A stretch of DNA of 64,000 nucleotides from Solen grandis (taxonomy: Eukaryota > Mollusca > Bivalvia > Adapedonta > Solenidae): contig CM037781.1 of assembly GCA_021229015.1 (NCBI GenBank), positions 34,268,759-34,332,758 on the forward strand, written 5' to 3'. Each line of letters begins with the position of its first letter. Within the stretch, counting starts at the first letter, position 1. The notes beneath the pieces are model-generated. The model made no database searches, was not told the origin of the DNA, and was given only the letters and a program-made list of their open reading frames with translations. Below, piece by piece: positions 40,136 through 50,989 of the stretch. The translations under genes and the position numbers were made by a program.

Positions 40136-42527
40136 TCTTGAAATCTTGAATTCAACGTGCATAAATACATAGTCTAATCAGGTCCATGAATCACGACCAT
40201 TGAGTTCGTCAATCAAATTGCTTTCAAGTAAAGAATGACATCAATATAATAAAGTTTGTAATTGGAGGTCTTCTATCAGCTCACCAAACATGTACATTTT
40301 TATCAAACATTAAATGGAGGCATAACAAGGTCATAAAGTGAATTAACTGTGTTCACTGGTTTGCTTCTGATTGATACGTTTGACGTGAACACGTCATGTA
40401 CGTTGACTGCGTGAACAGTGTTAATCAACGCCCGATAGACGTCGCCGACAATATTTCCATACAAATCTATACTTAAGGACTCTAAAAAAAAAGGCACGCT
40501 TTGAGATAAGTGTAATATCACAACAAGAGCACTTACTATAGGATTATATTCATACACTTTTGTTGTAATATTTTCATTGCCGCGATTCAGACACCATCAC
40601 ATAAAGTAAATATATACATTTGATGGAATCCTTCGTATTTCGTTTTCGTGTAAAAATCCCATATAATACAGGCGTGCGTTTTCAAAGTCCCTTACTATTA
40701 TTATATCTTCTTTCACTTGATAATTTCAAAATGTATCGATTATAAACCTTCATGTCCTTCGATTACTGCTCATTAAAACATTTCGTCTTATATATATTCA
40801 ATACGAACATACGCGCGAAAACGCAGACACGCACGAGCACTCAAGGAAAAAATAGTTAAATCAGATCTGAATTAAGCGGACAGTAAAGGATACACGAGAA
40901 AGCTGTTGATCTTTGCAGATGGTCGTTAAATAAAGGTCAAATAAATGGAAATGTTCATAAAGTTAATCTTAAAATTTGAAGTGCGTTGAATGGACAAATA
41001 GTTTCAAAGTAGTTTTCTGTCTTTTTTTTGCAACAGTGTTCATGTGCCAAAAAAGATTGTTTCGGTAAGGTGTTAAAAAGGATAGAAGTTAATAATGGAG
41101 GGACTTTCAGCCAAGGTATGGCTTAAGTTGGTTTTGGCCATTAAATTAGAGAAAAATAAAAATAATGACACACACGCACATGGAAGTCATATATCATCTG
41201 CTATACTTTGTCAAAGCGGAAAAAAGTTGTCTACAACAGACACTACCTTTCAAAATTATACTATTGTTGCATAAAATATATCATAATAATTAAATAACAA
41301 TGGCATAACAATGGCACAAAAATAAAAAAATAAATAACACTACACGTATTAACAAATTTATAACACAACTTTACATAATATAACATACAATAACATAACA
41401 CTACACGCTATAACAGATTACAACACAACGCAACATAATATAACATAAATAAAATAACACTACACGATATAACATATAACAACACAACGCAAAATAATAT
41501 ATCATAAAATAGCATAACACTACACGCAATAACATATAACAACACAACGCAAAATAATATATCATAAAATAACATAACACTACACGCTATAACAGATTAC
41601 AACACAACGCAACATAATATAACATAAAATAACATAACAAACACAATATAACATCTTACAACACAACGCAACATAACACTTAGATATAACATATACAATA
41701 CAAAACAGCGCAATTCAACTGAACATAACATAAAATAACGTAACACAACACAATATAACATGTTACGTTATAACACAACGCAACGTTATACGAATATATT
41801 AACCGTTTAAACATGTTATATGTTTGTAAACATATCTTCTTTATACGTCATCATATGCAATATCGTGATTTCTTTTTAAACTATAAAGAAAGAAAGAAAA
41901 TAATGCAGCTGGAAAGATAAGAAATAAACAATACAACAATTAATAGAATCTTAACTTTTAGTGATTTATACTCTACTATTATAATGATATAATTTTGTTG
42001 TTATTAATTTTGAGTTTAAAAGGCATTTTTGGTAATGTCCTATCGTTTTATCCACATCACTGCCGATTTAAAAGGATTTTCCTCCTGCAAAACACAAACA
42101 GAATGTGTTTACAGCGATGTGACTATGTGATATATTATTTCAGTGCATATGAATCATGACATTTAAAACAACAACAACAACAACAACAATAGTGAGCTTT
42201 AAAGATTGTACAATGTTCATGAAAACTTAATTTCTAACTGTATGTTTCAGACTTACAACTGGTTAACTTAACTATTTCGTCATTTGGGAGAAAAGTTCAA
42301 ACAACTTAATCCAATTCTGAGAGGGACCAGTAAATTGTGTCTCTGAAGATCATTAAAGATGCATGTACCTAACAAGGTTCACAGCCACAGACTTCAGTCC
42401 TGCGATTAATTATGCTTTCGCTGCACTACGGCGCCATTGACAGTGTCAAATGATGTTACTTATACTACTATTACTACAACTACCACTAATGATAACTAAT
42501 AGTCATTATTTTCGTCTGATTGAACGA
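40136..42527. other. Intergenic DNA with a degenerate tandem array, no gene seen
   Basis: About 41280-41800 consists of imperfect tandem units built on CATAACACTACACGCTATAA and CAACACAACGCAAAATAATA, about 60 bp each. An (AAC)n lies at 42168-42190. Nothing else is recognised; an 84-codon frame near 40303-40557 has no motif. Confidence 0.55.
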
Positions 42528-42575
42528 TTTTTGAGTGACGCTACATTTTTCTTTCAGATCTGAAGAATATTCAAG

Positions 42576-43631
42576 ATGAAGTCATTGCTGTACATTATCC
42601 TGATTGGTGCTTGTATTATTCTGCCACGGGTCAGTGGTCACGGCTGTCCGATGGGCTGCTACTGTAAAAATCGATTCATAGACTGCTCCACCCTAATGGA
42701 TTTTCCAACAAAATTACCGGAAGACACAGAGAGAATCCGAATGTCCCATCTGAACATCCGGGATATTCCTCCACGCGCGTTTAGCTATCTTTCAAATATA
42801 ACGTCCATTGAAATTACAAACAGCAACATTGCAAATATCCAAGGCTGCGCTTTTTCTGACTTAGCAAAAGTAAGGACAATCGTTTTTGACAAAACTGTAC
42901 TTGGTAACATTGAAAGATATGCATTTATGGGACTAAATGGTTTGGATTTGATACAATTTGAAGCTTGCAGGATAGGCCGAATCAAGGAATTCGGATTTTA
43001 CGAAGTTTCGGATATTGACGAATTCAATTTAATTGACGTGAATATTTTGAACTTTTATACTCACGCATTCTACAATGTATCTTCTATCAACATGATGGTC
43101 TGGACAAAGAACAACATCAGCGATTTTGTTACAGGAGCTCTTGGACAGATGTCTCACATTAAGAAATTTGAGGTACACATGAGTTCGTTTTGGAATATGC
43201 ATTGCGGTGTGCTAGCAGAAATGCAGGCGGCAGCTGACAACATTGTATTTATAGAAAACACATTTTATTGCAATTGTTCCGTGAGTTGGATTTTGAATGA
43301 CGCAGGCCGAAAAGATAACGCTTGGATATTGTCGAAAAACCGTTGTCATGGTCCCGACAACTTTTCAACAAAACCGTTTCTAGATGATGTGCAATTTAAA
43401 GAGATAGGATGCAAGAAGATCGAAGCAATGGATCCTATTAAATGTAAGGAGTTAGCTGTGACTCCTAACCCCAAATGTCCCGTCCCTGGAGCGTGGTCTA
43501 CTTGGGTGACAGAAGAGGACGACAACTCAAATGGCGACAAGAAAAATGCGGCGGCTGTTAATATGTTTAGAGCATCTTACAACATCATCTTTTCTGTTGT
43601 TGTTATGATCACACATACTTACAGATTTTAA
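42576..43631 (+). CDS. Secreted or GPI-anchored leucine-rich repeat protein
   Basis: 351 residues, intronless coding region. The ATG follows a splice-acceptor-like TTTCTTTCAG (ends 42557), so a 5' UTR exon probably lies upstream. Residues 1-21 form a signal peptide. An LRR N-terminal cap follows (CPMGCYCKN and C38). About six irregular LRRs span residues 45-200 (for example IRDIPPRAFSYLSNI, NIERYAFMGLNGL). The C-terminal cap has CNCSVSWIL and later paired Cys. A hydrophilic Asn/Asp/Lys linker precedes a hydrophobic tail (YNIIFSVVVMITHTY) that suits a GPI signal or membrane anchor. Several N-glycosylation sites are present. Such proteins act in adhesion or recognition; a specific orthologue is not recognisable. 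Confidence 0.85.
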   Translation: MKSLLYIILIGACIILPRVSGHGCPMGCYCKNRFIDCSTLMDFPTKLPEDTERIRMSHLNIRDIPPRAFSYLSNITSIEITNSNIANIQGCAFSDLAKVRTIVFDKTVLGNIERYAFMGLNGLDLIQFEACRIGRIKEFGFYEVSDIDEFNLIDVNILNFYTHAFYNVSSINMMVWTKNNISDFVTGALGQMSHIKKFEVHMSSFWNMHCGVLAEMQAAADNIVFIENTFYCNCSVSWILNDAGRKDNAWILSKNRCHGPDNFSTKPFLDDVQFKEIGCKKIEAMDPIKCKELAVTPNPKCPVPGAWSTWVTEEDDNSNGDKKNAAAVNMFRASYNIIFSVVVMITHTYRF

Positions 43632-44445
43632 ATATCCTACGCGTGTTTCAGATATAGGAAGGGAACAACTCTCTGATTTCACCTGGTTATGATAGAGACC
43701 CATACTTTGCCTAGTTCTTGCCCATAAACTTGTGCATATAATGTAATCGCTGTGACTGATCTTTTTTTTTGCACGCCTCAAAATTCCTCCAAATATATAT
43801 CAATTAGTTTGTGGATCATAATCTTTGATACATGCAAATATATTGAACTATTTTTTTAAAGAGGCGTAGTAATTGCACATTAGTTCCTTTATTTAGTTTA
43901 TTAATTTCTAGCAACCATATCCTGTGCGAAGTGCAAGAAAGTCTTATCTCCGATATACATGTATGAAATTCAATTGTATTGATAGACTCTTGCATCATGC
44001 CAAACTAAAGATATTTGCTTTAAAGCTTATTTGTCGCGTGTTTGAGGTATCATGGACCCCTTTACTTACCCCTTTTATCTTATCCCCGTTATATGACACA
44101 TGTACTGGCGATTGCATGAATATAACTTAGCATAATATACGTTTCGTTATGTACGAGTATATCCTAGCAAAAATTACTGAATTTAAATGACATCTGAATT
44201 GATGATGACGTAAATCGTCTATCCTACTTATGGAAATAAATCTAGCCTTTAGTAATTCATGCAAATATCACTTGAAGTAAATGTATATGGTCCCGGCCGC
44301 GACATACCAAATTCGTAAAAAATGGTACTGTTATAGCCCCCTTGCTTGGCGCTCAGAATATAATGGTAGTTGCAGGACTGGTTGGCCCGGTGTCAGGATA
44401 ATGTGACAGGGTGTGGTATCATGTCACAGCCCACGGGAAAATACT

Positions 44446-44477
<32 letters not shown>
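43632..44477. other. LRR gene 3' region, inverted dispersed repeat and TA microsatellite
   Basis: Probable 3' UTR with an AATAAA near 44236, then an inverted fragment of the CCCACCGACAG repeat family (44335-44430, GGACTGGTTGGCCCGGTGTC), then (TA)n at about 44446-44477 that forms the left insertion site of the Ngaro element. Confidence 0.55.
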
Positions 44478-44481
<4 letters not shown>

Positions 44482-44689
44482 AATCTTCTCCTTCCACCAA
44501 CCCAATACTTCACATAGGGGGTCTCAGTTCATATGTGAGTTCGCAATAATAACAACTAAAGATTTATGTGAACATGTCATTTATTTAAAAATGACGCAAA
44601 TGGATTTCAACTACAATATGACTAGATCTATAAACACAATTTGAATATAAAGCTGGCGAACGCACATAGGTGGGACAAACAACCCGCCA
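44478..44689 (-). repeat. Split direct repeat B2 (element 3' end)
   Basis: 212 bp, identical by eye to 45068-45279. Begins (plus strand) TTTGAATCTTCTCCTTCCAC directly after (TA)n and ends CAACCCGCCA. Confidence 0.9.
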
Positions 44690-44889
44690 ACAAATAAACA
44701 AAAACAGACTAATTACAAAATTAACACATTCTGGCACACAAATTAGAGCAATCAACAAATTGACTAGAAAATTCAACAAATTGGCTAGAAAATTTAAGCA
44801 ATTGTGGCATGTTAGGAACATATATCTTTCAAGAGAGACAAATTTAGGTAATATCTACATTAAGGGTGGTGGTAGGGGAAAGATGGTGG

Positions 44890-45068
44890 ATTTCGACAAA
44901 TTTTTTCAAACGCCTTCGTCTGTACACAGCGTCTCGTGACTTTGTTCTACACGGAAGGATCACGTGACCCAATATTACTGGGATCACTCCACTAAATATC
45001 CTCCGGGTAAATTCCACCAAATAACCTGGAAGGACGACTCAAAAACATTTAATTACATTAAATTATAT
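44890..45068 (-). repeat. Split direct repeat A2
   Basis: 179 bp identical by eye to 51171-51349. Opens ATTTCGACAAATTTTTTCAA and ends TTACATTAAATTATAT, where it meets repeat B1. Confidence 0.9.
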
Positions 45069-45279
45069 TTGAATCTTCTCCTTCCACCAACCCAATACTT
45101 CACATAGGGGGTCTCAGTTCATATGTGAGTTCGCAATAATAACAACTAAAGATTTATGTGAACATGTCATTTATTTAAAAATGACGCAAATGGATTTCAA
45201 CTACAATATGACTAGATCTATAAACACAATTTGAATATAAAGCTGGCGAACGCACATAGGTGGGACAAACAACCCGCCA
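45068..45279 (-). repeat. Split direct repeat B1
   Basis: 212 bp, identical by eye to B2. The A2/B1 junction is AAATTATATTTGAATC, so the only sequence shared by all ends is a short TATAT core. Confidence 0.9.
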
Positions 45280-45460
45280 CCAACAACTGGCCAAGCTCTA
45301 TGCTGGCGAGTTGAGTCCCCCCCCCCTGAGAACCCCTAGAAACACAAGTACAACTCTTGAAAACTTTTAAGCATACAAATTAAAGAAAAGAAGACCACAT
45401 ATACTAACTATACCGTGTGTTCATATATGTATTGTAAGGCAAAATGTTTTGTTAAAAATG

Positions 45461-46040
45461 AGCAGCCTTATGCTGGACTCGTCCCATGCCTCATAATGCA
45501 AAATGAGTTTGTACATTAGAAGTTAATTTTCTAAAAGTGCTGAACTTTGTAAATTGCAAAAGTGAACCATAAAAAATGTATTATGGAGCAGCCTTATGCT
45601 GAACTTCTTTATAAGAATATAAGGAATAACAAATGGAACTGACTACAACAATCCTGAATGACTCACACGGACTCAAACGTGATACGACCATATTATATCT
45701 AGTTAGTTTCTTTTTCACAGGACCTAAAAATTTTCAAGGGAAGCAGCCTTTTGCTGGCCATCCACTACAACAATAGTTTAGACTTGGTATCAAAATTAAG
45801 GTGTTACATAACAATAAGATAAATGTACACAATTCTGTATGGAAGCAGACTTATACTGGCCTTCCTTCAAGTTCAACTGTACATGTAAGATCTGTCCGTA
45901 AGAACAATATATGCAAAGGATTTCAATTGTAGAAAATACTCTCTGAAACAGTGACCAACCGAAAAGTCACTAATAAAATAAAATGAAATGTTACACAACA
46001 TTTGTATGTATCTCAGATAAGCAGCCTTCTGCTGGACTTA
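45461..46040 (-). repeat. Five short hairpin repeats (GCAGCCTTATGCTGG) in the Ngaro 3' UTR
   Basis: AGCAGCCTTATGCTGGACT or close variants occur near 45461, 45587, 45742, 45844 and 46019, spaced about 100-175 bp. Each holds the small inverted repeat CAGC...GCTG. They lie between the recombinase stop and B1, where no protein is encoded. Confidence 0.7.
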
Positions 46041-46166
46041 CCCCACGTTGTTACCTACTGTTTCAACAAATGACTTAACTAGTTTTTCGACACATCAACC
46101 CAATGACAAACGAGTAGACCTAAATGACATCCCTGATTACCTACGCAGTGGTCAACTCGAATAGTT

Positions 46167-47123
46167 TTAAGTAGCCAATCGATGACTCTGCAATCGCAGC
46201 ACTGGCAAGCGGATATAATTTTGCAAAGCATTTGACTTCCAACGCCCCATTCTCTTTATTTCATCTTCTGAAAACCCTAATATGGCTGCATTTGTTGCGG
46301 CCCCTATCCGAAATGAGTGTGATTTATAGCGGAGACTATCATATCCCACAAATTTTACTACATCCTGCAAGGTCTTTCTGAAAAAATTGTAGGTAACTGG
46401 TGTTCCATCTGAAAATTGGAAGAATGAACCAGTGGCGTGTTTTACTAAAGATAAATAGAGTTGTGTAGCCGCCACCGGGCACAAACACAATTCTTGACCA
46501 TAGACAGGCAAAAACAAAGTTGCTGCCTGAGTACTGTGCTTATATTTCCTCAAGGTCAGTTCGATCCCACAGATATTTCCATGACTACCTATAACCTTTA
46601 CATCATTAAACTGTAACACAGATGAGCTATCACTATCAGCCTTGACACAGATTTCCCCAATCCTCAAAAAACCATGGAAAGCCAAAAGACACATGTTTGC
46701 AAAAACCACCCTTTTGTAAGTATTGGGCACTATTCTTGGTAATGCATAAATCATCTTTTTCAGTAGGGATAGAGAAATAGGCAGACGTGAATCGGCACTT
46801 GTTTGTAAGGACTTTCCGTTCTTTGCCCCCTTCAGAAATTGTTTGACAAGGAATGAGTCATTGTAATCTGAAAACCCAAACAGCTTGTTAATATAAGCAA
46901 TGGCAGACACATGTGAAGATAAAGTGTTTCTGCGATAACCTTTTTCAGACAAATCAGCCAAAAAATTTAATAAGTACGGTACAGGCACTGGCAATCCAAT
47001 TTTCAGGTTGTTACTATTACAGAATGTTTCATAGTGTGTCCAATAGTGGAGGTACAGTTTCTTTGTCCTGTGATTTATGGCCCGTCCTATAATATTTCTA
47101 GCTGTGGCACTTAAATTGTCCAT
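46167..47123 (-). CDS. Tyrosine recombinase (Ngaro YR)
   Basis: 318 residues. Would integrate the circular cDNA by site-specific recombination. The N-terminal SAM-like helical domain spans about residues 1-110. The catalytic domain carries Arg154 (FLRIGEI), Lys near 193-195 (LRKYKHS), His269 and Arg272 (SHSFRIGAATN), Trp295 (GRW, replacing the second His) and the nucleophile Tyr303 (LQNYIR). The R-K-HxxR-W-Y set is complete. The ATG overlaps the RT/RNase H 3' end by 13 nt in another frame, so reinitiation or frameshifting is needed if both come from one mRNA. Intact. Confidence 0.92.
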   Translation of the reverse strand: MDNLSATARNIIGRAINHRTKKLYLHYWTHYETFCNSNNLKIGLPVPVPYLLNFLADLSEKGYRRNTLSSHVSAIAYINKLFGFSDYNDSFLVKQFLKGAKNGKSLQTSADSRLPISLSLLKKMIYALPRIVPNTYKRVVFANMCLLAFHGFLRIGEICVKADSDSSSVLQFNDVKVIGSHGNICGIELTLRKYKHSTQAATLFLPVYGQELCLCPVAATQLYLSLVKHATGSFFQFSDGTPVTYNFFRKTLQDVVKFVGYDSLRYKSHSFRIGAATNAAILGFSEDEIKRMGRWKSNALQNYIRLPVLRLQSHRLAT

Positions 47124-48688
47124 AAGTGGTCCGGAATCTTTAGAGGGGCCAGGTTGAGGTGCGGAGCATTTTGGAAAGCTTTCTGAAAATCAAAACGCGA
47201 TAAACTGTCAGCCACCACATTAGAGTGCCCTGGAACATGCACTGCTTTAAACAAAATATTATGTCTCATTGATAATAACACCAAATGTCTTAGCCAGCGC
47301 ATCATCACTGCATCTTTTGATGTCTTTTTGTTAATGACACAAACAGTAGCCTCATTATCAGAATGAAAAACTATTTTGTGATTCGACATTTTTCGTCCCC
47401 AGATTTCCACTGCAATGACAATAGGAATGAGTTCCAAAATATTAATATGAAACTTTTGTAACAAATTTGGCCATTTTTCTGCTATCCATTCTGATCCAAA
47501 TACAGCGGCACAACCTATTGTTGATGCAGCATCAGTGTATAAATGTAAAGTTCTAGCCTCAACCCAATCATCATTTAAAAACATACAGCGACCGTTAAAG
47601 TGTTGCATAAATAAGCTCCACATTTCTAAATCCGCTCTAGCCTCTTTGTTTAAGCGAATAAAATGAGATGGAACTGAACAGCCGATTGTTAAGTTATACA
47701 GTCGTCGCAAAAAGGTGCGCCCTGGTACCACACAGGAACACGCGAAGTTTAACAGGCCAAGCAAGGATTGCAATTCTTGAAGGGTAACCTTGCGCCGTCT
47801 TTTGATTTCAGTAAGCTTGCATCTAATTTTTTGTAATTTATCACTAGGAAGTTTGGTTATCATCTCATCAGAATTTACCTCTATGCCATATATAATCAAG
47901 CAAGTTGAGGGAGAAACTGTTTTCTCTGACTTTATGGGAATGTTGATGTGTCGACAAACTCCAAGGAAATGATTTAAATTCTGCAAACAAATATTTGAAT
48001 TGGCTGGCCCCACAAAGAAAAAATCATCTATGATATGGCTCATAATAGCATTAAACTTGTTTTCCATAATGAATTGCAATGCATTGCTAAAACGAGTGAA
48101 AATTTGACATGATACACTAAGGCCCATGGCTAAACAAGCATCTACAAAATACTCTATCGTGTCCTCTAACGTCCAAGAGAAACCCAATAAAAACCGATCA
48201 TCCCTGTGAATGGGAATTAGTCTAAATGCATTTGCAATGTCGGTTTTCGCCATAAGAGCATGGCGTCCGCATAGCTTGACCTTTTCAATGACAGTATCAA
48301 TGGAATCGTATTGAACTTCTGTATGTGACTTGTCGATTGAGTCATTCACGGAATGCCCTTTCGGAAATGGCAGATCATGGATTAGGCGGAATTTTCCGTC
48401 TCGTTTTGGTATTAAAGCCAAAGGAGAACAAATTATATCATTAGGTTTGGTTTTGAAAGGCCCTAACACTCGCCCATGATGAATTTCCTCAAGAATTTTG
48501 TCTGTAGTTGCTTGTTTATTATGCAATGCAGAAGGATGATTGCGGGAAAAAGTATGATGTGGCAATTTTTGTGGATCGTATGGAATTCTAAAACCAACTT
48601 TAAAGCCATCTACCAAAAATGATGTTTCCTCTAGCGGGTAACCTGCCAAGTACATGTGCAAAATATTACTTCTTACTGGGGTTGGCAC
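47111..48688 (-). CDS. Reverse transcriptase-RNase H (Ngaro/DIRS order)
   Basis: 525 residues. The RT palm has Asp150 (KTDIANAFRLIP) and the catalytic pair Asp221-Asp222 in IIDDFFFVG, the DIRS-order version of YxDD. Thumb and connection follow to about residue 375. RNase H has Asp386 (LYTDAAST), Glu419 (INILELIP), Asp444 (FHSDNEATV) and Asp494 (NVVADSLSRF), a complete DEDD-type set. No protease or DNA methylase domain is present. The start overlaps gag by 23 nt in the +1 frame relative to gag. No stop or frameshift. Confidence 0.93.
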   Translation of the reverse strand: MPTPVRSNILHMYLAGYPLEETSFLVDGFKVGFRIPYDPQKLPHHTFSRNHPSALHNKQATTDKILEEIHHGRVLGPFKTKPNDIICSPLALIPKRDGKFRLIHDLPFPKGHSVNDSIDKSHTEVQYDSIDTVIEKVKLCGRHALMAKTDIANAFRLIPIHRDDRFLLGFSWTLEDTIEYFVDACLAMGLSVSCQIFTRFSNALQFIMENKFNAIMSHIIDDFFFVGPANSNICLQNLNHFLGVCRHINIPIKSEKTVSPSTCLIIYGIEVNSDEMITKLPSDKLQKIRCKLTEIKRRRKVTLQELQSLLGLLNFACSCVVPGRTFLRRLYNLTIGCSVPSHFIRLNKEARADLEMWSLFMQHFNGRCMFLNDDWVEARTLHLYTDAASTIGCAAVFGSEWIAEKWPNLLQKFHINILELIPIVIAVEIWGRKMSNHKIVFHSDNEATVCVINKKTSKDAVMMRWLRHLVLLSMRHNILFKAVHVPGHSNVVADSLSRFDFQKAFQNAPHLNLAPLKIPDHLWTI

Positions 48689-49676
48689 GAAAGGAATGAT
48701 CAGTGCCTGAAACTGATTTTAATTTTGTGTCAGAGGAGGTAGATGGGACACCCGAGTTCAACTGCCTGCCATGACGGGAATAACAACGAAATTCAGGATG
48801 ACTTTTCCTACAGTGCTTGCACACATGCTGGTAACGGCAAGCCTTATCTGGGCAGCCAGCTGGTTTATTGTATTTATAGCAGTAACGCAGCTGGGGATTA
48901 CCATTACTGCCGCTAACATTCAGATTAGACTTTACAACTAATGTAGTTGCTTTTATCCATAGTTCTTGATGTAGAGCACCCCACTGCAGGTCCTTAGACT
49001 GCCTTAACATCCTAAAATTCCTGTCATAGTAGTTGAACACACTTGTCCCATAAACTCGCTCTAGTTCACGCATCAAATTCATATATGATAGAAGTCCGGA
49101 CGCCTCATTTGGATATTTGGCAATCCGGACATCCATATACATGGTGAAGGCTGACAGCCACTGTGCGATGGACAGATTCCTCTTGTCTGCCTTTTGGGTG
49201 AAGGACAGATTCCCAGTAGCCGACATTTGCAAGGTGAATTCTTGCGTATTTGTCTTGTTTAACAAGTCGTTCATTTCTATGAACTTGTTGTCCCATATCA
49301 AAGTTTGTATTCGTGGAGTTACTGAAAGTCGCAACCCTGAGAGTTCAGCCTTTTCAGATGATTGGAACCCGTCCATACCTGGTTTCTCCGAGTCAACTTG
49401 AAGGGCTGAGCGAATATGCTCGGCTAGTCCGCCCTCCTGCGCCACGTCAGGTTGAGATAATGCCGAGTCATTAGCATCGGGAGCAGTAGCACCTTGCTCC
49501 TTGTCCCTCACACTTTTCACACCCTGGCTTGGTTGCCCCGTAGAGATGGCATCATCGTCACTGGCACATTTTGGGAGGAGGCCTCTCTGTTCTAGTATGT
49601 CAACAACAGCTGCTGCAGTGTCTGCTACCAGAGCCTTCTCCCGTTCGGACCGTCTCTTCTTAGCGGCAGAAGCCAT
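48666..49676 (-). CDS. Gag-like nucleocapsid protein with zinc fingers (Ngaro ORF1)
   Basis: 336 residues from the ATG at 49674-49676. The frame stays open upstream to a TTG but has no earlier ATG. The N-terminus is basic (AAKKRRSEREK) and followed by an acidic, low-complexity stretch. A helical capsid-like middle (LSIAQWLSAFTMYMDVRIAK, LMRELERVYG) precedes a Cys/His cluster with CYKY, CPDKACRYQHVCKHC and HPEFRC. This CCCH-plus-CCHC-like arrangement is usual in DIRS/Ngaro Gag proteins and should bind RNA. A basic Ser-rich tail follows. Intact. Confidence 0.85.
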   Translation of the reverse strand: MASAAKKRRSEREKALVADTAAAVVDILEQRGLLPKCASDDDAISTGQPSQGVKSVRDKEQGATAPDANDSALSQPDVAQEGGLAEHIRSALQVDSEKPGMDGFQSSEKAELSGLRLSVTPRIQTLIWDNKFIEMNDLLNKTNTQEFTLQMSATGNLSFTQKADKRNLSIAQWLSAFTMYMDVRIAKYPNEASGLLSYMNLMRELERVYGTSVFNYYDRNFRMLRQSKDLQWGALHQELWIKATTLVVKSNLNVSGSNGNPQLRYCYKYNKPAGCPDKACRYQHVCKHCRKSHPEFRCYSRHGRQLNSGVPSTSSDTKLKSVSGTDHSFRANPSKK

Positions 49677-49839
49677 CACCTGCAAGTTATCAACCAATCA
49701 GATAACCGAATGCAAAAATGCAAATAAAACCAGAGCATAAACAGTTAGTGCATCTAACACATGATATGTTCAACGAACTGCTATCCAAATACGAGATAAA
49801 TCTACAGCTAATTAAATGATATGTATCTGTCAAAACCCC

Positions 49840-50150
49840 CAGGAAATAATTTGGAATCACCAAATGCTACACATATGTACTAGGGAAAAATTCCTAAACA
49901 CCACATATGCTTACACATATATGTATTGGTACAGGGAAATAAACATTCCTTAAAATCCACATATGCTTACACATATGCATTGATCCCGAAAACCTACCTA
50001 TGTTGACACATATGCAAATTATACAGGGAAATAACCTTCCCTAAAATACATAAGGCTTACAAATATGCAGTGATACAGGAGAAATAAACATTCCTAATAT
50101 AATTTGTGTAATACTCAAATAAGTATTGATTCTGGGAAATAAACATTCAT
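49840..50150 (-). repeat. Degenerate tandem repeats in the Ngaro 5' region
   Basis: Four to five units of about 60-75 bp carry CACATATGCTTACACATATG and CAGGGAAATAAACATTCC. They lie between the SGNH ORF and gag, a likely regulatory or leader region. A C run follows at 50185-50196. Confidence 0.65.
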
Positions 50151-50466
50151 CGCAAACAATTTCACAAGTATGGGACCTAATCACCCCCCCCCCCCCAATA
50201 AATAAATATAAATCAAAATAACATGTAAATGAAACCTTAAATATCAGTCAAATCATTAAATCACTGAAAAATAATATGAGATTGACAGAAAAATGAACAA
50301 GCAATCCAGTACCAAAGAGTTATCGTTCCTTACCGAAACTGACCAAACAAATCACGGCTAGATTAGCTACATATCAAACTGCAGAAATAACTTTGCTGTG
50401 AAATAAATAACAATCCTTTGAATTTTTGAAAATCCCCAATTAGGATATAAGTTGTCAACTAAATTG

Positions 50467-50989
50467 TCAATGTTTTTGTGACTGCCAATTTGCAACTCTG
50501 ATTATGCAGTCACGCACACTACGAACATACTTCTGGTAACCAATTTGCTGAGAAAGGTGAATGCCATCCTCGCAATAAATATTTATTCCATTCCTTCCAA
50601 AAAGGAAATTGGCTGTAGCGCCTAAAAATTTGCCTCAATACCTTTTCATTATATCCTACATAAGGTTCGAGCCTCCTTGGTAAGCAAAAACTATACACCA
50701 AAAAGGACGCATAACTGACCAAATTCAAAGCAAATTGGTTTGTTGATAGGGAAGGGTCACAAAGATCATTCGAGCCGATATCAATAAGCACAAGATCCTT
50801 GCCTGCAAGTTCAGCATCTGCAGAATGCAATCTAGCTCGTGTATGTAACGCAAGCCCACCGAATCCTTGCATAACCACGGTGAACCTTTCTTTGTTTAAA
50901 CCCAAATTTTCTGGCAAAATGCCACTATTGACTAGCGTCCGCAGCCGTTTTACAAAACTATGACCCCAAATAATTACACTGTGAGACAT
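50467..50989 (-). CDS. SGNH-type hydrolase ORF of the Ngaro element, frameshifted before the catalytic His
   Basis: ATG at 50987-50989. Block I is VIIWGHSFV (Ser nucleophile in GHS), block II is near GFGGLAL, and block III is LIDIGSNDLCD (Asn oxyanion hole). At about 50568-50571 an extra base shifts the frame. In the other frame DGIHLSQQIGYQKY supplies block V (DxxH) and continues to a stop at 50467-50469. SGNH or GDSL-like ORFs have been reported in some tyrosine-recombinase retrotransposons; their role is unknown. Here it is the first ORF, upstream of gag. All other ORFs of this element are intact, so this break may be a sequencing error or a recent loss. Confidence 0.75.

Noticed and set aside
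40303..40557. 84-codon minus-strand frame
   Set aside because: No homology that I recognise, no splice sites in sensible positions and no neighbouring exon.
45461..46040. CRISPR-like or integron-like repeat-spacer array
   Set aside because: The repeats are short, imperfect and lie in the 3' region of a retrotransposon; no associated genes.
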